The notes under the pieces are model-generated. The model did not search any database. It was not told the DNA's origin and saw only the letters and a list, made by a program, of their open reading frames with translations. A DNA stretch of 64,000 bases from Trematomus loennbergii. Lineage: Eukaryota > Chordata > Actinopteri > Perciformes > Nototheniidae. Positions 60,447-64,000 of the stretch are shown here, in pieces (positions within the stretch are counted from its first letter, which is position 1; each line of letters opens with the position of its first letter). A program made the translations under genes and the position numbers. The stretch covers positions 30,576,583 through 30,640,582 of the forward strand of contig JAAOOA010000060.1 of NCBI GenBank assembly GCA_012861695.1, given 5' to 3'.

Positions 60447-61946
60447 CACCTGGCGGATGTAGTGAGTGCCGTAGGTGTGTATGAGATCACTGAACTGAGT
60501 CCTGGTGTAGGAGTTGTAGGAACTCGGCAGCCTCTCCAAGTCTTTACTGAACTCAGAGCTGAGGGGCGGTCTGAGGGACACACGGTAACTACACACAAAG
60601 ACACAGATTAGTTCATTTTCTTGACAAACTTTAATCCAAACTCCTGGGTGTTTCAGGAGTGTTCACAGCGTACCCATAGTGGCTGCAGGTGACCCTGTGG
60701 GTGCTGAAGGAGTAGCGGTCCTCTCTGGTTCTTTCTGAAGAGAACTTATACGCTGTGGACTTGGTTCCTCCCACCTCCAGCCCCGCAGTCACAAACTTGT
60801 CGACATCTAGGCCAACCTGAAATATGAAATAAAAGCTGCTTTATGTCAACCTATAATCATCAGCATGATATACAGTAATGTATTGAAGTAGTTCAATACA
60901 TTATCAGTTCGCAATACACTACAACTGGAAGTATCACAGCTGATTCAAATGATATGAGCCATAAAACACATTTAATACAATGTATGTCATACTGTGTATA
61001 TGTATCGTATATGGGCAGCAATGTACTATAACCATATCATTGTTGTTGTAAGATAAGATAAGATAAGATACACTTTATTGATCCAAATCCGGGAAAATAT
61101 GTTGTTATACGGCAATATGTGTTTTTTTCCCAAAACAACTTCCCAAAAAAAGAGACACATTTCAGTTGTTAAATAAGAGAAAAAAGAAAAAAAAGATATA
61201 CAGTATATACACATATACACATTTACTGTATATATATATGCAAACTAAATATATGATTATGTTAATGTCAGTTAACATTAAGTCGATGTCCTTGTAATTA
61301 TCAGATGTGAGAAGTTTTCTACCTTCCAGTCGTTACTGTCCTGCGAGGTGTACGTGTGAATCAGTGAGCTGTGGACACAATTTAGAATGAGATTTGAATG
61401 CTTTTTAATTTTAAAGGTCAGTTTCTTTCAGGTCAGATCTGTAAAGTGTAAACAAATACTCAGTTAAAGTGCAAACTTCAAATGAAGTAAATGTACTTAA
61501 TCACATTCTATCAATGAGTGCTTTGATACCTGCGTCGGTGTGTGAGCTGCTGTAGAGGTCGGCGTTACACCGGCTGAACGCTCGCCAGTCCACTGCAGAG
61601 ACCGGCAGCTGAAACAGAAAATGCACCATGTTTATTATTCAGTATTGCAACTGTAAAAGCTCCTTATTGTTTACTCTATTACTTTCTGCAGCTGGTGGCC
61701 CTGAAGGGGGTTGGAGCAGAGCGTACAGGTGCCAGCGGGGGTCATGTAGGTCTTCATGTCGACCATGTAGGCTCCTTTACGCTGCAGGGTGACCACATCG
61801 AAGCCCTCCCCCACCAGGTTGTGTCCCGGGACGAAGGGGGCGGTGTGACACTGGCTGTAGTTCCCAACGCCACAGGAGAGGACAGAGGACGACAGAAAGA
61901 GCAGGACACTCAGGTGGAGGAGGGGGGGGGAGGAAAAGGAGAGCAT
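54167..61946 (-). CDS. prf1: Perforin-1-like MACPF/C2 pore-forming protein
   Basis: Secreted effector of cytotoxic lymphocytes. It binds membranes through a calcium-dependent C2 domain and inserts a MACPF pore. Coding exons on the minus strand: 61683-61946, 61530-61608, about 61321-61366, 60674-60816, 60450-60588, 58559-59055, 57043-57136 and 54167-54379. Exon 1 has a signal peptide (start MLSFSSPP) and the MACPF N terminus. Exon 5 ends with the MACPF signature YGTHYIRQ. Exon 6 completes MACPF, has a Cys-rich linker ([16 protein letters not shown]) and begins C2. Exons 7-8 carry the C2 acidic loop WDEDLNFDD and the end [10 protein letters not shown]. The product is about 490 residues. Phases agree except between exons 2 and 3, where one base seems missing. 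An upstream non-coding exon is likely, since an acceptor precedes the start. Confidence 0.85.
54425..55252. mobile_element. TTAA-type element, family 4
   Basis: TTAA at 54425-54428 and 55249-55252, with inverted ends AAAGGTCAC and GGGGACCTTT. It is absent from copy A, where the flanks read ATTTCAGTTCC continuously (about 45410), giving an empty site. It lies in the last perforin intron and contains a nested hAT element. Confidence 0.8.
54684..55004. mobile_element. hAT element nested in TTAA element
   Basis: The termini CAATGCTTCTCAAAGTG and GGTTTGAGAAACACTG are imperfect inverted repeats of the hAT Charlie/Tip100 type. Flanks TCCTAGAG (54676-54683) and TCCGAGAG (55005-55012) are an 8-bp duplication with one mismatch. 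The interior GGTCCGCG/GTCCGTGAG sequence is non-coding. Confidence 0.8.
55945..56651. mobile_element. TTAA-type MITE, family 2, copy in B
   Basis: Duplicate of 46297-46900; the left target has mutated to TCAA (55945-55948) and the right TTAA is intact (56648-56651). It contains a GT microsatellite at 56301-56399 and an extra 70-bp stretch near 56180-56250 not seen in copy A. Confidence 0.75.
56301..56399. repeat. GT/CA microsatellite
   Basis: GT dinucleotides with CG, AT and GGT interruptions; counterpart of 46547-46640. Confidence 0.9.
57455..58503. mobile_element. Fold-back element with 37-bp array
   Basis: The ends CAGAGGTGGGAAGTAGTGGA and its complement are flanked by ATTAT on both sides. 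The left and right arms match over long stretches, including GAAGAGGGACC (57684) paired with GGTCCCTCTTC (57986). The right arm carries about seven tandem 37-bp units (GTAAGAAGTAGAAAGTACAG and following) at 58128-58385. No protein is encoded. Copy A keeps only the right end. Confidence 0.75.
59468..59666 (-). repeat. tRNA-derived SINE, copy 3
   Basis: Same family and orientation as 212-429 and 5801-5995, with B box GGTTCAAACCCC and the 3' end GGATAAAAGCGTCTAACAAG. It lies in the intron between perforin exons 5 and 6. Confidence 0.75.
60275..60346 (+). repeat. LINE 3' terminus
   Basis: AAGTCAAATTCCTCGTACGT, then CCTACCTGGTAATAAAGC and a GATTCTGATT tail. Same family as 4925-4995. It is directly followed by the GT microsatellite. 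Confidence 0.55.
60350..60446. repeat. GT/CA microsatellite beside perforin exon 5 donor
   Basis: On the transcribed (minus) strand this is a CA repeat starting about four bases after the exon 5 donor GTGAAC at 60449. A GTGCGTGTGCG variant block forms its far end. Confidence 0.95.
61049..61110 (-). repeat. LINE 3' end with AGATA repeats
   Basis: AGATAAGATAAGATAAGATA followed by CACTTTATTGATCCAAATCC is the reverse of a Rex-type LINE terminus. It lies in the intron between perforin exons 3 and 4. Confidence 0.6.
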
Positions 61947-61984
61947 GGCTGGAGTCAAAGAGAACCTGAATTAAAACAAAGACA

Positions 61985-62280
61985 ATGAGAGAATCAGAAT
62001 AACTTTATTCGTCCCACAGATGGGACATTTACATTTGTTACAGCAGAAAAGAGCCAAAGACAGCTTAATGTTACCTAAGAAGCATGCATACAAAATATTT
62101 TTATTACACAATTTACAAAATACACATCCTGTACAGTAACAGTTTTGAAGATGTAGCAGCAAGGTATATATTGCACAGTTATTAACGGCATATATATATT
62201 GCACATAATTTGTATTTCACAACAAGTGGTGTTATAGCATAGTTTGTGTTGTTGTGTGTGGGGGGTCTAGTAGGGTCTCC
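61985..62280 (-). repeat. LINE 3' end upstream of copy B
   Basis: Counterpart of 47943-48240: AGAATCAGAATAACTTTATT then CGTCCCACAGATGGGACATT. It lies just upstream of the perforin signal-peptide exon. Confidence 0.6.
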
Positions 62281-62467
62281 ATAGTTTCTCTTGGATTAAA
62301 TCACACTGTACATTTTACATTTATATATTCAGTAAATATGTAATATTCCATCAGTCACATACTTATGTATATATAATACCTTGCTTTATATCTTGTTATT
62401 GTTAATTTGTAAATTCAACATGTATATTTTCTACTTTCTTGTTTATTTCTCGTCTTTTAATTTGTAT

Positions 62468-63578
62468 AGAGTGGCGAAGTCACGCCCATCTACTTCCGCC
62501 CCATGGGACCTTATTTCGGAAAAATAATGTATTGAAGTCAATGGAGAGAGAAAACTTATCTTTCGATCCCGTTTTAATTGTGCCATGAATTACTATGATG
62601 TTTGTTCATCTTAAAAAATCATTTCCATGTCAAAAAAGTCACAGTTTGTCGTAAAACTGTTGAAAAAATACGCAACTAGAAAGACTACAAATCCCAGAGT
62701 CGCGTAAGTGATGTCACAATTGAGACACTAAGATCAGCACAATTGAGATAGCTAAGATCAGCGCCATATAGATATAATCTATCTATATGGCGCTGGCTAA
62801 GATAAGATAACTTTAACAAGATGCCTGTGTGCTTAGTACCAGGTTGTTATTATACCAGCAATGGGTCTTGCTCGTTCTTTCGCTTCCCGTCTGATGAAAG
62901 GACCAGGAGTGTGTGGATCAAGCTAGCTACCTAGCTAGTAGCTAGCACGTTAGTTAGCATTACAGCCTTGTCATTTTTATTAGCCTTAACATGAAGTAAC
63001 ATTAAGTAACCCAAAATGTTAAACAGTAAGAGTAGTAGTCATATTTCGTGAACCCTTTGAAGAGTACTGTCACCGGTGTGATCATTCTATAATACACCAT
63101 TTAAGCCCGGGGGAGAAATGCTAACGCTAGCGATCTTCTCTACTTCATGCTATCTGCACAAATGGTTGACATTAAACATTAAAACAACCAGGCTATTCAG
63201 AGAGAATCAAAGGAAGGCAGGCAGCTTTGCACGACATTCTTCAGGACGTGTTTTATTGTGGTGATAGTGAGGATAGTCAATCGTTGTGTTGACAAGACAG
63301 TAGTGACGGCCATCTTGGTGACGTGTGTTGTTGACCAGAGATGTAGTTCATTGAGCGTTTCACACAAACAAATGTGTTACTTCACAGTTTTACGACACAT
63401 TTTTTTTTTTTTACTTGCAAAATTATCTTTTAAATTGACAAACATCATATGTGTAATTCGTGGCACAATTCAAACGGGATCGAAAGATAATCTTTCTCTC
63501 TCCATTGACTTCAATACATAATTTTTCCGAATAAGGTCCCATGGAGGTCCACCGGAAGGGGAGGGACTTCGCCACTCT
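62468..63578. mobile_element. 1.1-kb inverted-repeat transposon with THAP remnant
   Basis: The ends AGAGTGGCGAAGTC and its complement open inverted repeats of about 200 bp (62468-62670 and about 63375-63578), sharing AATGGAGAGAGAAA and TCTTTCGATCCCGTTT. Flanks are AT on both sides. In copy A the empty site reads TTTGTATTGTATAATG (about 49589), which agrees with an AT duplication. The interior has a short frame at 62821-62937 with a THAP-type zinc-finger start. THAP with an AT target fits the ISL2EU group, but that assignment is an inference. Confidence 0.8.
62821..62937 (+). pseudogene. Relict THAP-domain exon
   Basis: Starts MPVCLVPGCYYTSNG, continues FFRFPSDERTRSVWIKLA and stops after 38 codons. 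The C-x4-C spacing, the FRFP motif and the following R-x3-WI match the N-terminal half of a THAP zinc finger. The remaining Cys and His ligands are absent, so it is a truncated piece of a transposase gene within the element 62468-63578. Confidence 0.7.
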
Positions 63579-63794
63579 ATTGTATAATGCCATGTCTTTT
63601 TATGCTGCTGCAACACAAACATTTCCCAAATTGGGATCAACAAAGTACCATCTTATCTTATATTATCTTATTTGTTATTTAGAAAAGAAAAGATACATTG
63701 CTATGTGAGTGTTTGTCAGCAGGAAACAGATGTATTAACCCTCTATCCGCAACGTCTTCAAACCCCTCTGTCCAATTGACAAATGTAACAATAA

Positions 63795-64000
63795 TTTAGC
63801 CGGCCCGGCTAAAATAACTGGATGGCCTACCTGCCTGTCAGCCTTCCATCTGTGCACAAACTTATCTCGTGCCCTCATTGGTCATGTGCGCGTTCGTGTG
63901 TGTTGGAGGAGGGGCTCTGTAAGGAAGTCTGAAGGAAGGGGCCGATTTTTTCCGGTTGTGTATTTTCAAATTCTAGCGCACTCGAGCTGGTTTCTCCATT
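63795..64000. mobile_element. TTAA-type MITE, family 1, partial copy 3
   Basis: Begins at the central palindrome TTTAGCCGGCCCGGCTAAAA and matches one half of copies 6986-7371 and 12701-13072 up to the window end. The other half is missing at the left, where duplicated segment B ends. It continues beyond the window. Confidence 0.7.

Larger units (their letters stand above)
53822..63795. repeat. Segmental duplication, copy B
   Basis: Direct duplicate of 44433-49705. It holds the complete perforin-like gene and copy-specific insertions: a TTAA element with nested hAT (54425-55252), a fold-back element (57455-58503) and a THAP-bearing element (62468-63578). The homology ends at 63795, where half of a family 1 MITE begins. 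Confidence 0.9.

Noticed and set aside
1..64000. CRISPR arrays, operons or prokaryotic defence systems
   Set aside because: The direct repeats seen are microsatellites, SINE copies or transposon arrays without spacers, and all genes are vertebrate with introns.

Overview
The window looks like teleost fish nuclear DNA. Introns are short, CA/GT microsatellites are frequent, and fish-type SINEs, LINE 3' ends and TTAA- or hAT-type miniature transposons are dense. There is one INK4 gene next to mtap. Gene content matches human 9p21 synteny: CDKN2A/B and MTAP tail-to-tail, then TOPORS and NDUFB6 on one strand. An intronless xrcc3 and a perforin locus sit beside them. No bacterial-type features, CRISPR arrays or rRNA were seen.

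Layout. 1-15.7 kb is gene-poor and holds repeats, inverted repeats and miniature transposons, plus one weak candidate first exon near 13.4 kb. 15.8-18.1 kb is cdkn2a/b (+, two exons, 128 aa). 20.6-32.4 kb is mtap (-, eight exons, about 280 codons), with one base missing in exon 6 and one in exon 7. 34.3-36.6 kb is topors (-, one large coding exon) with five apparent single-base frameshifts. 38.6-39.7 kb is xrcc3 (+, intronless, intact, 340 aa). 40.6-43.6 kb is ndufb6 (-, four exons, intact, 127 aa). 44.4-63.8 kb is a direct segmental duplication of a perforin-1-like gene on the minus strand. Copy B (54.2-61.9 kb) keeps the signal peptide, MACPF and C2 exons. Copy A (45.2-47.9 kb) lost the MACPF exons, and its deletion joins the signal peptide in frame to the C2 domain.

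The genes do not form one pathway. cdkn2a/b inhibits CDK4/6, mtap salvages methylthioadenosine, topors is a RING E3 ligase, xrcc3 is a RAD51 paralogue for recombinational repair, ndufb6 is a complex I subunit, and the perforin is an immune pore-forming effector. The most notable items are the MACPF-less copy A reading frame, a fold-back transposon with 20-bp subterminal arrays and an empty-site comparison, a 1.1-kb inverted-repeat element carrying a relict THAP exon (also with an empty site), the intronless xrcc3, and the run of mostly -1 frameshifts in mtap, topors and possibly the perforin, which look like uncorrected long-read indels. All identifications come from reading the sequence and remembered family features; no search was run.
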